A DNA stretch of 64,000 bases from JAYFQE01 sp034927345. GTDB lineage: Bacteria; Bacillota; Clostridia; Saccharofermentanales; UBA5734. The position numbers were made by a program, and so were the translations under genes. The DNA lies in contig JAYFQE010000009.1 in NCBI GenBank assembly GCA_034927345.1, positions 1 through 64,000 on the forward strand, read 5' to 3'. The first letter of the stretch is position 1; the number at the start of each line of letters is the position of its first letter. Positions 44,062 to 52,817 of the stretch are shown piece after piece. A model generated the notes under the pieces. That model searched no databases. It was not told the DNA's origin and saw nothing but the letters and a program-made list of their open reading frames with translations.

Positions 44062-44679
44062 ATGAAAACTCAGACTCACACCAAAACGCTGTGGATGGTA
44101 CAGACGGCCATACTGGCAGCAATCCTTATTCTTATGGCGTTCACGCCGCTTGGTTATCTGAAAATCGGCACAATCTCCATTACTTTTTTAACAGTCCCCG
44201 TCGTTATCGGCGCCATTCTGCTCGGTCCGTCATGCGGCGCTGTTCTGGGCGGCGTATTTGGCATCACCAGTTTTATCCAATGTTTTGGCATGGATGTGTT
44301 CGGCACAACCCTGATGGGGATAAACCCGCTGTTCACATTTCTCATGTGCATGGTTCCCCGGATCCTGATGGGATTGTTCGTCGGGCTGATCTTCCGCGCG
44401 TTAGTTAAATTCAATAAAACCATGACATGGTCGCTGGCACTGGCTTCGCTCAGCGGCGCGGTGATCAACACGGGACTGTTTATCGGAGCGCTGCTCCTGT
44501 TCTTCGGAAACTCAGATTATCTGCAGGGATTTGGCGATAATCTGCTGGCTATATTAGGCGTATTGATCACTGTAAATGCTTTAGTCGAAGCCGTTGGCTG
44601 TATGATTGTCGGCACCGCGGTCACGAAGGCCTTGAGTCTGATTATGTTAAGAAAACCCCAAATAACACCTGAATCCTGA
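44062..44679 (+). CDS. ECF transporter S component, pantothenate-type (PanT-like)
   Basis: A 205-aa membrane protein with six hydrophobic helices. The pattern ILMAFTPLGYLKIGTISITF followed by VPVVIGAILLGPSCGAVLGG is typical of the PanT/RibU/ThiT-fold S components, and the TPLGY opening favours the pantothenate subgroup. It binds the vitamin and works with a shared EcfAAT energising module encoded elsewhere. The ATG has AAAGGAG upstream. The upstream neighbour is the CoaX-like gene, the usual partner, so pantothenate is the best-supported substrate. Confidence 0.82.
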   Translation: MKTQTHTKTLWMVQTAILAAILILMAFTPLGYLKIGTISITFLTVPVVIGAILLGPSCGAVLGGVFGITSFIQCFGMDVFGTTLMGINPLFTFLMCMVPRILMGLFVGLIFRALVKFNKTMTWSLALASLSGAVINTGLFIGALLLFFGNSDYLQGFGDNLLAILGVLITVNALVEAVGCMIVGTAVTKALSLIMLRKPQITPES

Positions 44680-44691
44680 GACAGACACAAA

Positions 44692-45978
44692 TCACTCAGC
44701 GCAAACAATCCGGGTATATCGCCGCAAGGGGTATTCGCCGTCATGCGGCGCGCCGTTATAAGCTGAAGACATCCGCTCTCCCGGGCATACACGGACGACG
44801 CCGGATTGCCAAAGCAGCCGCGTCAACTCGGCGCGTTCGTCTTCACCGCAAAGAAGCCCCGCCGTTTGCAGGTAATTTTTGTAAGGACGCAAAACCGGCA
44901 GCAATTTGGTTCTTGGCAGTGCTCTCACCCAGGCGTTGCCAAACTGGATCGCCGGATTCAAATGGCTGTCCGGATAAGCGATCAAGCTGCAGGAGTTGCC
45001 TTTAAATACTCTGCTGTTTTGATAAAGCGATTCGAGTTCTTCACAATAAAGCTGCAGCGCAACTTGTGTTTCAATGCCGATGTCCGTTTTTTTGGCATGA
45101 GTCTGCATAACCGTTTCTAGAACCGGTAAAAAACGCCGGCAAAAATCATCAATAACAGCCGGATCGTCGGTATCGACAAAGATACCCTGGCAGGAACTGC
45201 ATAAGAGCTGTCCGGTTTCGGCAATATTATTCGCCAGCCCGGTCAGGCCGGCCTCCGACAGGCCGCGCGCCGTGACATAAGCGAAACTGACCTTATGCCC
45301 CCACTCGATCAGTCTGGTGTTTGGGGGGACCAGCCGGCGCAGCGCCGATACTGCTTCAGCTCCGCCCCACATGACAACAGCGTCGGCTAAAGCGATCAAT
45401 TTCGACAGCTGTACGATATCGCGTGAGGAATAATTAAAAACATAAATGTATTCGGCCAGATCCGGTTCGATTTCGATTAAATCACGCAGCAGCCTGACCG
45501 ATACGCCGCCCTCTGCGGCCGGCAGCTTGAGGATGTTGATATTCCCGGTAAGCAAGCCTTCCAGCACACTAAAAGCGGGGAGCCCGTCGGCGTTGCCTGC
45601 GGCAATATGAAACAGCACGCCCAGCGGCATGATCTGTTCCGTGACAGAATAGGATTGGCGCAAGGGGGTAAATACAATGCTCTGTCCGTAATGCTCGCCG
45701 AGTTCTGTTTTCAGACGCTCGCGAAGACTCTGTCCGCTAAACAAAGAACGGGCTTCGTCTATATAACGCCGGCCGAGTGTTTTATCAATGCCCAGACCGG
45801 TTATAACCTGCAGGTAAACGGCTTCATCCAGGTTCGCGACAAGCCGGCTGCACGCGGAAATGACGACTTCCGGATCCAGCCGCTTTTTCTGCAGGGTATT
45901 TTGGATACGCTGCCCCAACGTATCCAGAACAAGATCACACGTCTTTGCATCGATGATTTGCCCGTCTACCAGATTCAT
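44692..45978 (-). CDS. luxC: LuxC-like acyl-CoA/acyl-protein reductase
   Basis: A 428-aa reductase of the LuxC (PF05893-type) family. It has an aldehyde-dehydrogenase-like fold: NADPH-binding region GVLFHIAAGNADGLPAFSV, NILKLPAAEGG, and the catalytic cysteine most likely in TGQLLCSSCQGIF around residue 265. It reduces an activated fatty acyl group to the aldehyde. It starts in a 1-nt TGATG overlap with the luxE-like gene, so the two are translationally coupled and form an acid-to-aldehyde pathway. No luciferase (luxAB) or LuxD gene is in the window, so the aldehyde serves something other than light emission. Confidence 0.88.
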   Translation of the reverse strand: MNLVDGQIIDAKTCDLVLDTLGQRIQNTLQKKRLDPEVVISACSRLVANLDEAVYLQVITGLGIDKTLGRRYIDEARSLFSGQSLRERLKTELGEHYGQSIVFTPLRQSYSVTEQIMPLGVLFHIAAGNADGLPAFSVLEGLLTGNINILKLPAAEGGVSVRLLRDLIEIEPDLAEYIYVFNYSSRDIVQLSKLIALADAVVMWGGAEAVSALRRLVPPNTRLIEWGHKVSFAYVTARGLSEAGLTGLANNIAETGQLLCSSCQGIFVDTDDPAVIDDFCRRFLPVLETVMQTHAKKTDIGIETQVALQLYCEELESLYQNSRVFKGNSCSLIAYPDSHLNPAIQFGNAWVRALPRTKLLPVLRPYKNYLQTAGLLCGEDERAELTRLLWQSGVVRVCPGERMSSAYNGAPHDGEYPLRRYTRIVCAE

Positions 45979-47105
45979 CAGCCGCCGCCTTTCTGCTTGA
46001 CACTCAGAAGTTCGGCCGCCCCGGCCGCACAGGTTTTTAGGTCTGCCAGGCCGACGCGGCCGAGAATTTCGAAATAAGGTGACTGAATCCCGCAGCCGCA
46101 GGCTCGGCCGTCATGCATAACGGCCAGGTCATCAGTCATAACGCTGCTGAAAGGCATGCTTGTCATCATCGGTGTTAAAAGATTCAAGATTCCCGGCCTG
46201 TCAAAACCAACCGGCTGAAAATGGGTGTCTCTGATGATGACCCGGGAATAGACCGGCACATGAAAATGATGGTTCGGGCAGTCGAAATAAGCGATCGGAT
46301 GCTCAACAGCGCCGAAAAACTCCCGGATGCGGTCGCCGCCGATTCCCAAAACCTCTTTGGACATGGCATATAAGGTCGGTTTGTCGACACGCTCGGAAAA
46401 GAACTGTTTCCAGCCGCCGGCGAGTATAACCATGGACTTGGGATGCAGCTTCAGTTTAACGGCCGATTCCTGCAATTCTTTAATCAGAAACATGAAGTAT
46501 GACGGAAAACCCATAAAACGCACCGGCAGCCCGCGTTTCTCATAAGCGGCCAGCGCTTTTTTCAAACCGTCAAGATTCAGGACATATTCCGATCCGGTAT
46601 CTTTTAACGCATATTCACGATGAACAGGCGGAGCGGCAAATGTTGTGGCATAAGCAGTTTTAGCGGCGCCGATCTGATTCCGTTTCGCCGGCTCATAACC
46701 CAGGACGATATAATTGGCAGGACAAGCTGAAACCAGCCGATGCGTGAAAAAGGTCCCGAGAACCATACCCAGGCCTCGCCAGGCCGATGGCCAGTCAAGC
46801 CCCATTTGGCTGGTTTTCCCGCTGGTTCCTGAAGTGGTCGATTTTAAGATCAAGTGATCGGGTGACGATGAATAGAGTGTATGCTGTTTTAAAAACAAAG
46901 TGGGAATTGGGGGAATCCGGGATAAATCCTGGATCGTCTTCAGATTGTCCGGCGAAAAGCCTTGCTGAACGAGCAGTCTGGCATACTCCGGGCACTTGGT
47001 TTGGTGATGCTGTACGTTTTCATACATAGCTTTAACAAAAAGCTCATTGGTTCCTTCTGTATCGTACAGGTTCCGATGGTAAAACAACCGGTTTCCGTAA
47101 TTCAT
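45978..47105 (-). CDS. luxE: LuxE-like acyl-protein synthetase
   Basis: A 375-aa adenylating enzyme of the LuxE family. It has the ATP-binding STTSGTSGKTSQMG loop, a central FMGFPSYFMFLI segment, the EFFGAVEHPIAYFDCPNHHFHVP motif typical of LuxE, and the adenylate-site aspartate in SSVMTDDLAV. It activates a fatty acid with ATP and passes the acyl group to the reductase. The ATG at 47105 has GGAG 8 nt upstream; an upstream in-frame extension lacks a ribosome site. It is the first gene of the luxE-luxC unit and is transcribed divergently from the DUF4342 gene. Confidence 0.88.
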   Translation of the reverse strand: MNYGNRLFYHRNLYDTEGTNELFVKAMYENVQHHQTKCPEYARLLVQQGFSPDNLKTIQDLSRIPPIPTLFLKQHTLYSSSPDHLILKSTTSGTSGKTSQMGLDWPSAWRGLGMVLGTFFTHRLVSACPANYIVLGYEPAKRNQIGAAKTAYATTFAAPPVHREYALKDTGSEYVLNLDGLKKALAAYEKRGLPVRFMGFPSYFMFLIKELQESAVKLKLHPKSMVILAGGWKQFFSERVDKPTLYAMSKEVLGIGGDRIREFFGAVEHPIAYFDCPNHHFHVPVYSRVIIRDTHFQPVGFDRPGILNLLTPMMTSMPFSSVMTDDLAVMHDGRACGCGIQSPYFEILGRVGLADLKTCAAGAAELLSVKQKGGG

Positions 47106-47184
47106 CCATGACACTCCATCGTTATCTTCACGCAATTGTCAGCCGGGGGCCTGGGTTTACTGATTTAATAAAGCAATTTTATTA

Positions 47185-47210
47185 TATCACAGGCCGCGGC
47201 ATCTGTGGTA
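47185..47210. promoter_or_regulatory. Operator-like inverted repeat between luxE-like and DUF4342 genes
   Basis: TATCACAG (47185-47192) and CTGTGGTA (47203-47210) are inverted with one mismatch around a palindromic GCCGCGGC core. The repeat overlaps a minus-strand TATAAT (47181-47186) that could serve the luxE-luxC genes and lies 32 nt upstream of the DUF4342 start. A single regulator could control both directions. Confidence 0.5.
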
Positions 47211-47241
47211 TGCTGACAGTATATACAGGAGGGTTAATAAA

Positions 47242-47622
47242 ATGGTTGATCAAGAAACCGAAACCGGTGAAAATACAGCAGAACACGCCGATACCGAACG
47301 TCAGGCGCCGCAAGCGAAGGATATTATCGACGCCATCAAGGAAATCTGGAAGAGAAGCAACGCCAGCCGGCTGGATATTGAGAAAGACGGCAAAACCGTC
47401 CTCAGCGTGTCGCTGGCCGTGGGGACAATAGGTTTTGTCCTGGCTCCGGTCGCGGCGATCATTGGCGTCGGCGCGGCACTGATTACCGAGTACACGATTA
47501 AAATTACGCTGGACAACGGCACGGTGATCGATGTCAATGAATTCGCCATGACACACAAGAAATCTTCGGAACCAAAAAATGCCGGACCTTCATCGCCGGA
47601 CGGAGAGAAGCAGGAACAATAA
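47242..47622 (+). CDS. DUF4342 domain protein
   Basis: A 126-aa protein. Residues 1-30 are acidic and polar. The DUF4342 core (AKDIIDAIKEIWKRSNASRL, then TVLSVSLAVGTIGFVLAP) follows, with a hydrophobic hairpin-like stretch around residues 52-75 and a C-terminal polar tail. The family has no known function; its basic helix plus glycine-rich hydrophobic segment suggests peripheral or transient membrane association. The ATG has AGGAGG upstream at 9 nt. It is divergent from the luxE-luxC unit and convergent with the amidohydrolase gene. Confidence 0.8.
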   Translation: MVDQETETGENTAEHADTERQAPQAKDIIDAIKEIWKRSNASRLDIEKDGKTVLSVSLAVGTIGFVLAPVAAIIGVGAALITEYTIKITLDNGTVIDVNEFAMTHKKSSEPKNAGPSSPDGEKQEQ

Positions 47623-47634
47623 ACGGCATCGGCT

Positions 47635-48450
47635 TTACTTCTGTTGATTAACCGATAATTCCGGCAATCCAAGCAGGCGGCGGGCATTATGATCCAAAAC
47701 GGCGTTTTTTTCCGCGGCGGTCAGGGTCAGATGGTTGATGAACGTAATTTCCTGCCCGGGATTGCTCCAGGGCGTATCGCTGCCGAACAAGATGCGTTCA
47801 ACGCCATGCTCCCGGATTATCCGGTTAACCAGCGGTAATGGAATCGTACCATAACTGTATGCCGTATCAAAAAAGATGGGTTTGCCGACTAATTCCCGTT
47901 CCACTTCTTCCCATAACATATAACCGCCTAAATGAGCGGCTACAACCGGCGCTCCTTCAAAATAAGGCAGGATTCTGGCTAAAGCGGCCGGCCGGCAGCG
48001 TCCGGGCACATCAAACCCGATATCCAGACCCGCATGGAAGACCGTAATAAAGCCCATTTCAGCAATCATCTGGTAGACGGGCAGTACCTCCGGATCATCA
48101 ACAGAAAAATTCTGATACTCGGGATGTAACTTGATTCCGCGGATCCCGGCTTCTTTCAGCATTTGCAGGTTCTTGCGGATATTTTTGGAATGCGGATGAA
48201 CGGATCCAAAAAACAAGAGGTTACCGTGACTGTGTTCAATGGCAAAGCGGTTGATCGCCGTTTCCTGCTCCGGTTTTGTAGCAATCATCAGAACGACGCC
48301 GTTATCGATGCCGTTGCTTTTCATGAGTGTCTGCAATCCGGCCAGCGTACCGTCAAAACACGGCTCAAGACCGCCGCTGTTGCGCGATATTGTCGATAAA
48401 GCCCGGCCGGCTAATTGATCCGGAAATATATGCATGTGAAAATCGATCAT
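47635..48450 (-). CDS. Amidohydrolase-2 family hydrolase
   Basis: A 271-aa TIM-barrel hydrolase. It has the metal-binding HxH at the N-terminus (MIDFHMHIFP, His4 and His6), a GIKLHPEYQNF strand, a histidine strand VVAAHLGGYMLWEE, and the catalytic aspartate in ILFGSDTPWSNPG. Shorter and of a different subgroup from the amidohydrolase at 18841. Related proteins hydrolyse lactones or decarboxylate aromatic acids. It ends 12 nt from the convergent DUF4342 gene and has no obvious operon partner. Confidence 0.87.
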   Translation of the reverse strand: MIDFHMHIFPDQLAGRALSTISRNSGGLEPCFDGTLAGLQTLMKSNGIDNGVVLMIATKPEQETAINRFAIEHSHGNLLFFGSVHPHSKNIRKNLQMLKEAGIRGIKLHPEYQNFSVDDPEVLPVYQMIAEMGFITVFHAGLDIGFDVPGRCRPAALARILPYFEGAPVVAAHLGGYMLWEEVERELVGKPIFFDTAYSYGTIPLPLVNRIIREHGVERILFGSDTPWSNPGQEITFINHLTLTAAEKNAVLDHNARRLLGLPELSVNQQK

Positions 48451-48511
48451 AATTCGTTCTGCCTCGTTTACTTTGTCATTATAGTTTTAAAAGGGTGAAG
48501 TGACAAGGGAT

Positions 48512-49828
48512 TTATATCTGAGCATGCAGCCATTTCCCTTTGATATAACGGGTCATCCCCATTGCGGCACGAATAAATAAACTGATAATATTCGCTCCAA
48601 AAATCCCCAGAACACCCAGATTTAAATAATAACAAAAAAGATAAGTCAAAGGAATTCGGATAAACCAAACGCCGATAATGGATGTAAACAAGACGAATTT
48701 CGTGTCTCCGCCCGATCGAAGGGCCGGATCGATGACATTGATGGAAAGAGCCGGAACGCAGAGTAAAAACAATGCCCAAAGCAGCATTGCGCTTTCGGCA
48801 GCCACGGAGGCATTTGAGGTATAAAAAGAAGTGATCGATTTCCCGATAAGCGATAATGGGAGACAGATCACGACAGAAGCGGCTAATCCGATACACCAGA
48901 TATTTCTTATAGCCGTTTTCGTTTTCTGAAATTCTCTAGCGCCGATCATCTGCCCTACTGTAATCATGGATACGACGGAACAGATGCCTTGGGGGAGCGA
49001 AAAGAAGGTATAAATCGTATTGGAAACCTGATAAACAGTAGCGAGCCGGGTACCCAAACCAACCGCCATGGCGTTGGCGACAAGATAGCCGCCCTGTACA
49101 AGAAGCTGCTCGATTGTCGTAGGAAAACCGAGCCGGAAAACTCTTGCAAACAAAGTGCGATCTGGTTTGAAAATGTTGCGGATATTGACGTGGTAATGGG
49201 TATGGCTGCGCAGGACGGCAGCCAATATGATCAGCATCCCGAAAGAACGGCCGATAATATAAGAAATGCCGGCGCCAAGCAGCCCCATCGGATATACGAC
49301 AATGAGTAAATAAGCGGATAACAATTGAATGACATTGGTTGCCACCGCGGTAATCATGGGAATGACAGAATTACCTGCCGCACGCATGATATTGGCCAAT
49401 ACTGAATAAACCATCAACAGAGGAAAAGACAGAACGAGGATTCTGAAAAAACACACCGTTTCATCAAATAGAGCTTTTTCAGCAGAAGGCATTAAGAAGC
49501 GAATAAACGAAGGCGCGCCAAGTGTAAAGATAATCGTAACAAGAAGACTGCTGACGACCGTAAGAAAAATCGATTGTTCTATGATCGTCGAAGCATCATG
49601 GCTGTCGTCAGCGCCAATCGCTCTTGCGGTCAGCACCGACGAACCGCTTGTCAACATCGCAAAAGTTGATGTGATAAAGGCTATCGCAGTATTGGATATA
49701 CCGGTTGCCGCCAGCGCGCTGCTGCTGACTTTACCAATCAGCAGCGCCGCGGCCAGGCCGACAAAAATGGCCAGTATGTTCTCGGTTATGATCGGATAGG
49801 TAAACCGTATAATACTGCTTGATTTCAA
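48512..49828 (-). CDS. MATE family efflux transporter
   Basis: A 438-aa transporter with about twelve hydrophobic helices in two halves, as expected for MATE/NorM-DinF proteins; the N-terminal half has the conserved GKVSSSALAATGISN stretch and the second half LLVQGGYLVANAMA. It expels cationic or amphiphilic compounds using a Na+ or H+ gradient. The start is the TTG at 49828: AGGAG is 5 nt upstream, and it overlaps the stop of the preceding ceramidase-like gene as TTGA; an upstream GTG at 49834 touches the ribosome site. The coupling suggests the exporter handles a compound related to the hydrolase. Confidence 0.9.
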   Translation of the reverse strand: MKSSSIIRFTYPIITENILAIFVGLAAALLIGKVSSSALAATGISNTAIAFITSTFAMLTSGSSVLTARAIGADDSHDASTIIEQSIFLTVVSSLLVTIIFTLGAPSFIRFLMPSAEKALFDETVCFFRILVLSFPLLMVYSVLANIMRAAGNSVIPMITAVATNVIQLLSAYLLIVVYPMGLLGAGISYIIGRSFGMLIILAAVLRSHTHYHVNIRNIFKPDRTLFARVFRLGFPTTIEQLLVQGGYLVANAMAVGLGTRLATVYQVSNTIYTFFSLPQGICSVVSMITVGQMIGAREFQKTKTAIRNIWCIGLAASVVICLPLSLIGKSITSFYTSNASVAAESAMLLWALFLLCVPALSINVIDPALRSGGDTKFVLFTSIIGVWFIRIPLTYLFCYYLNLGVLGIFGANIISLFIRAAMGMTRYIKGKWLHAQI

Positions 49829-51159
49829 TGACACTCCTGACTAGCGTCGAAAAGTCTGTTAAGCAGACGCAGATTCTCGCTGACCATATAATTGTCGGCA
49901 TCGTCGACCAGCTTATAAGTATGCCCATAACGAAAATACCAAACTTCATAGCCGCCGCGGCAAATTTGATCCTGCGAGGGCAGGTAGGCCATCGAACCGT
50001 TGGCGTTGCTTAAGCAAAGCGTATAGGCGAATTTGCTGAAATTACGGAGCCGCATTGTCATATCGATAAACATTTCGAATTGGAACGGAATAAACACCAC
50101 GGGACCTGCTGCCAGGATGGTCTGATGGAAGACATAATGCGTCTTTCTCGGCTGATCCGATACATATTCATGAACAATATTCTGCCAGCGGATAAGCTCG
50201 TTGATTTCGGAAAACCGCTTCTGCGACCGCAGTTGTTCTTCTGTACCCAACTTGGTCATTTCAGCCAGCGCCACATCCTTGGCGACAAGCGGTTCATAAG
50301 GAATTTTTATATCGTCAGCGATTCTGTGTACCGGAGAATCGCGCCATTCCTTAATAGAACGCCAGGCCCGCACCGCGTCGATGCCTGCCTTATCGCCCAG
50401 TTCAAGCGCCATTTTATAGGTTCCGGTTGTCTGCCCGTTAGGAAGATTCGGGCCGGTTTCACCGATGGAACCATTGAAAAACGCCGTCATAGCACCTGAT
50501 TCGCGCTCCAGCATATCAGTCATCGGGCCGGGCCAGTCACGGGTGATCTCAGGATTGCAGCCGGAAGCAGTCGCATGAGCGCAATAATGGATCAGGTTGA
50601 CGATCGGTTTATCATTTTCGGCGTCTTTGAAGGACAGAACCGTCATGGTTGTGTCTCTTAGCCCCCATGGATTTTGTCCCAGCACGATTCTGCCATCCGG
50701 CAAAGCCTGCCGCCGGTTAGCCGCGACATCGCTTTGCGTTGTCCCGATTCCCATCAGCGCCGGACGCCGGTTGGCGACGGCGTCTTTTGCAGCGGCAAGC
50801 GAACCTGGGATAAGAATATTCTCTACATAAGGCATATCCGGATCTCCCCAGCCATTATGCGTGGAGGTGTTAGGTCCGGAATGTGTATGGGTCGTGGAAC
50901 AGATGATGTTGTCTGAAGGAATGCCGGTTATATGGCTTGTCTGATCGCGGATGTCCGCGAAAATCTGCGGCGCGATAACACAGAGATCGGCGGTAAGCAG
51001 CAAGGCCTGAGTATCTCCGGATCCGATGGCAATCGCCGTGACATAAAGATCATCGCCCACCGATTCCGCAGGCCTTCCCGGCGCGTAACCGAACAAAATG
51101 GTTCCAAGTGGAGGAGTTATTTTGGCGCGTCCGACACCAACAGTCAGTTTCGAATACAT
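49825..51159 (-). CDS. Neutral ceramidase-like hydrolase
   Basis: A 444-aa protein of the neutral/alkaline ceramidase N-terminal-domain family, full length for the short bacterial forms. It begins TVGVGRAKITPPLGTILFGY and has the metal-binding STTHTHSGPN motif near residue 93. The region equivalent to GDVSPN reads GETGPN, so the nucleophilic serine of true ceramidases is missing. No signal peptide is seen. The ATG at 51159 has AAAGGGG 9 nt upstream; an ATG two codons earlier is too close. Its promoter is at 51182-51211, and the MATE gene is translationally coupled downstream. The real substrate is unknown. Confidence 0.82.
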   Translation of the reverse strand: MYSKLTVGVGRAKITPPLGTILFGYAPGRPAESVGDDLYVTAIAIGSGDTQALLLTADLCVIAPQIFADIRDQTSHITGIPSDNIICSTTHTHSGPNTSTHNGWGDPDMPYVENILIPGSLAAAKDAVANRRPALMGIGTTQSDVAANRRQALPDGRIVLGQNPWGLRDTTMTVLSFKDAENDKPIVNLIHYCAHATASGCNPEITRDWPGPMTDMLERESGAMTAFFNGSIGETGPNLPNGQTTGTYKMALELGDKAGIDAVRAWRSIKEWRDSPVHRIADDIKIPYEPLVAKDVALAEMTKLGTEEQLRSQKRFSEINELIRWQNIVHEYVSDQPRKTHYVFHQTILAAGPVVFIPFQFEMFIDMTMRLRNFSKFAYTLCLSNANGSMAYLPSQDQICRGGYEVWYFRYGHTYKLVDDADNYMVSENLRLLNRLFDASQECH

Positions 51160-51181
51160 AAACATACACCCCTTTATATCT

Positions 51182-51211
51182 ATTATAAATAAATGCAGCT
51201 TATTAAAACAA
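51182..51211 (-). promoter_or_regulatory. Promoter of the ceramidase-like/MATE operon
   Basis: On the minus strand TTGTTT (51206-51211), 18-nt spacer and a perfect TATAAT (51182-51187), giving a very short leader before the ATG at 51159. Confidence 0.6.
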
Positions 51212-51370
51212 CAATAATGAATAATATGAAAAAACTCTCTCAAGTATATTCACTACAAACATTTAAGTCAATATATTTACGCTGTTTTTATTAATCGAAT
51301 ATGAAAAAGATGCACATTTTAAGCCAATAACAAACAGTTGCTTTTATAAAGTAACTGGATGACCGATCGT

Positions 51371-51868
51371 TCAAGCCTTAATCTGGCCGGTGATGAAGGA
51401 AGCAACCTGATCCGGCTGAATGTCCAGAACCAGCGCGAATTCGCAATAGAGCAGCTGCTCTGCCGATTTCAGGGTGCTGATATCGGCACTCAACAGTTTT
51501 TTCCCCTCTTTCTTCAATGCAGCTTGACGGCGATAGAGCGTCTTGACCAATTTAATCAATTCTTGCGGTTTACAAGACTGGACTGTTTCGGCAAAAACCG
51601 CTTTCCGCAGCTGGTCATCGCTGATCCATTCACGCTCCATATCCGGTTCGATATTAATTAAGGCATAGATTTCATCACGCGTCATCAACCGGCGCATTTT
51701 AAGGTGGTCGCTGTCTGTTGGTATATAAATCGTTGAACCATTCGTATAGACTGGATTTAATACATAATATTCACGATCTGTTTTTCCGCCGAAATTGTCC
51801 GTGATAATATCCATAATCTGGCAGACTCCAGTAGCGCCACAAACAACATAGTCGTTTACTTTCAGCAT
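51371..51868 (-). CDS. CarD-like transcriptional regulator
   Basis: A 165-aa protein with an N-terminal CarD/TRCF RNA-polymerase-interaction domain (MLKVNDYVVCGATGVCQIMDI, then YYVLNPVYTNGSTIYIPTDS) and an alpha-helical, basic C-terminal domain (LVKTLYRRQAALKKEGKKLL) that binds DNA near promoters. It modulates open-complex formation, commonly of rRNA or stress genes. The ATG at 51868 has GGGAGG upstream and matches the family start; the longer open frame upstream is AT-rich non-coding sequence. It is monocistronic. Confidence 0.9.
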   Translation of the reverse strand: MLKVNDYVVCGATGVCQIMDIITDNFGGKTDREYYVLNPVYTNGSTIYIPTDSDHLKMRRLMTRDEIYALINIEPDMEREWISDDQLRKAVFAETVQSCKPQELIKLVKTLYRRQAALKKEGKKLLSADISTLKSAEQLLYCEFALVLDIQPDQVASFITGQIKA

Positions 51869-52132
51869 TCTGTATCCTCCCGAAATCAGCGATAAATTGA
51901 ATAAAAAAAGCGCGGTTTTCACAACAACTGGACTTACATTAATGAAAACTGCACGTTGCATGATCATTCTACCAATTTTCAATCTTAGCGTGTCATAGGT
52001 TAAATAGCGAAAATTCAATGAAAACAAGAAGCCTTATATTCTTGAATTGCCTAAAAAAGACGAGAATATCGGGAATATCCCGTTGACTCATCCTTTTTTA
52101 TTCGAGATGAAAGAATAAATTACGCCTTTTGA

Positions 52133-52762
52133 TCAGCGAAATTGATTTCGCCATTGACGTCTTCTGCGCAGATTGTTGATCTGGTTACAGGCATCTTTCC
52201 AGAAGAAAAGCGCAATATTGGCCAGAGACACCAGCAAGGCGATCCGCTGCGGCCATCCGGAAATGATCAATAAATAAGCGAAATAAGCTGCGTCGAGATA
52301 GGCCAGCCATTTGATTTTAACCGGCAGGATAAAGAACAGACGGAGCTCAACATTCGGATACAGGATGGCAAAAGCAAAAAATAACGATAAATTCAGGTAA
52401 TAATTAGTCGCAAAGCCTGTGATCAAGCCGGCGATGATCGTACCGATAATCCCGATCAGATAAAACAGATTAAATCTGGCGACACCCCACTCCCGTTCCA
52501 GCGATTCGCCGATCAGCCAGTAAAAATAAAGCGTAAAGATGATAAAAACAGGGCTGCTGTCGATCGGAATGAAAATGAACGAAATAAGCCGCCAGATCTG
52601 ACCGCGCCAAATTGCCGCTTTATCGAACATCAAAAACGTGCTGAGCAGGCCGCTGAAAACAAAGTCAAGGATAAATACGGCGCCCATACTGATCACGATG
52701 TATTTCATCAGGCTTGGGATTGCCAGCCGTCTCATTTTAATAGCCAATTTATCGAACCACAT
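52133..52762 (-). CDS. Rhomboid-fold membrane protein without catalytic residues
   Basis: A 209-aa integral membrane protein with about six hydrophobic helices. The helix 2-3 region IWRLISFIFIPIDSSPVF and the loop YWLIGESLEREWGVARFNLF are typical of rhomboid-like and DUF1751-like proteins. The GxSG motif and the partner histidine of active rhomboid proteases are not present, so it is probably a pseudoprotease or membrane-protein chaperone. It ends in an arginine-rich tail (NNLRRRRQWRN). GGGAG is 12 nt before the ATG, a longish spacing. It is divergent from the ligase gene and follows the CarD-like gene with a 264-nt spacer. Confidence 0.7.
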   Translation of the reverse strand: MWFDKLAIKMRRLAIPSLMKYIVISMGAVFILDFVFSGLLSTFLMFDKAAIWRGQIWRLISFIFIPIDSSPVFIIFTLYFYWLIGESLEREWGVARFNLFYLIGIIGTIIAGLITGFATNYYLNLSLFFAFAILYPNVELRLFFILPVKIKWLAYLDAAYFAYLLIISGWPQRIALLVSLANIALFFWKDACNQINNLRRRRQWRNQFR

Positions 52763-52817
52763 TTGCAGTGTTTGCTCCCTTATAAAGATGTCAATATATT
52801 ATCATAAAAAAGATGAT

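Noticed and set aside
51343..51357. Hairpin-like AGTTGCTTT/AAAGTAACT near the CarD gene end
   Set aside because: It has a 3-nt loop and no T-run on the minus strand, so a terminator call is not supported.
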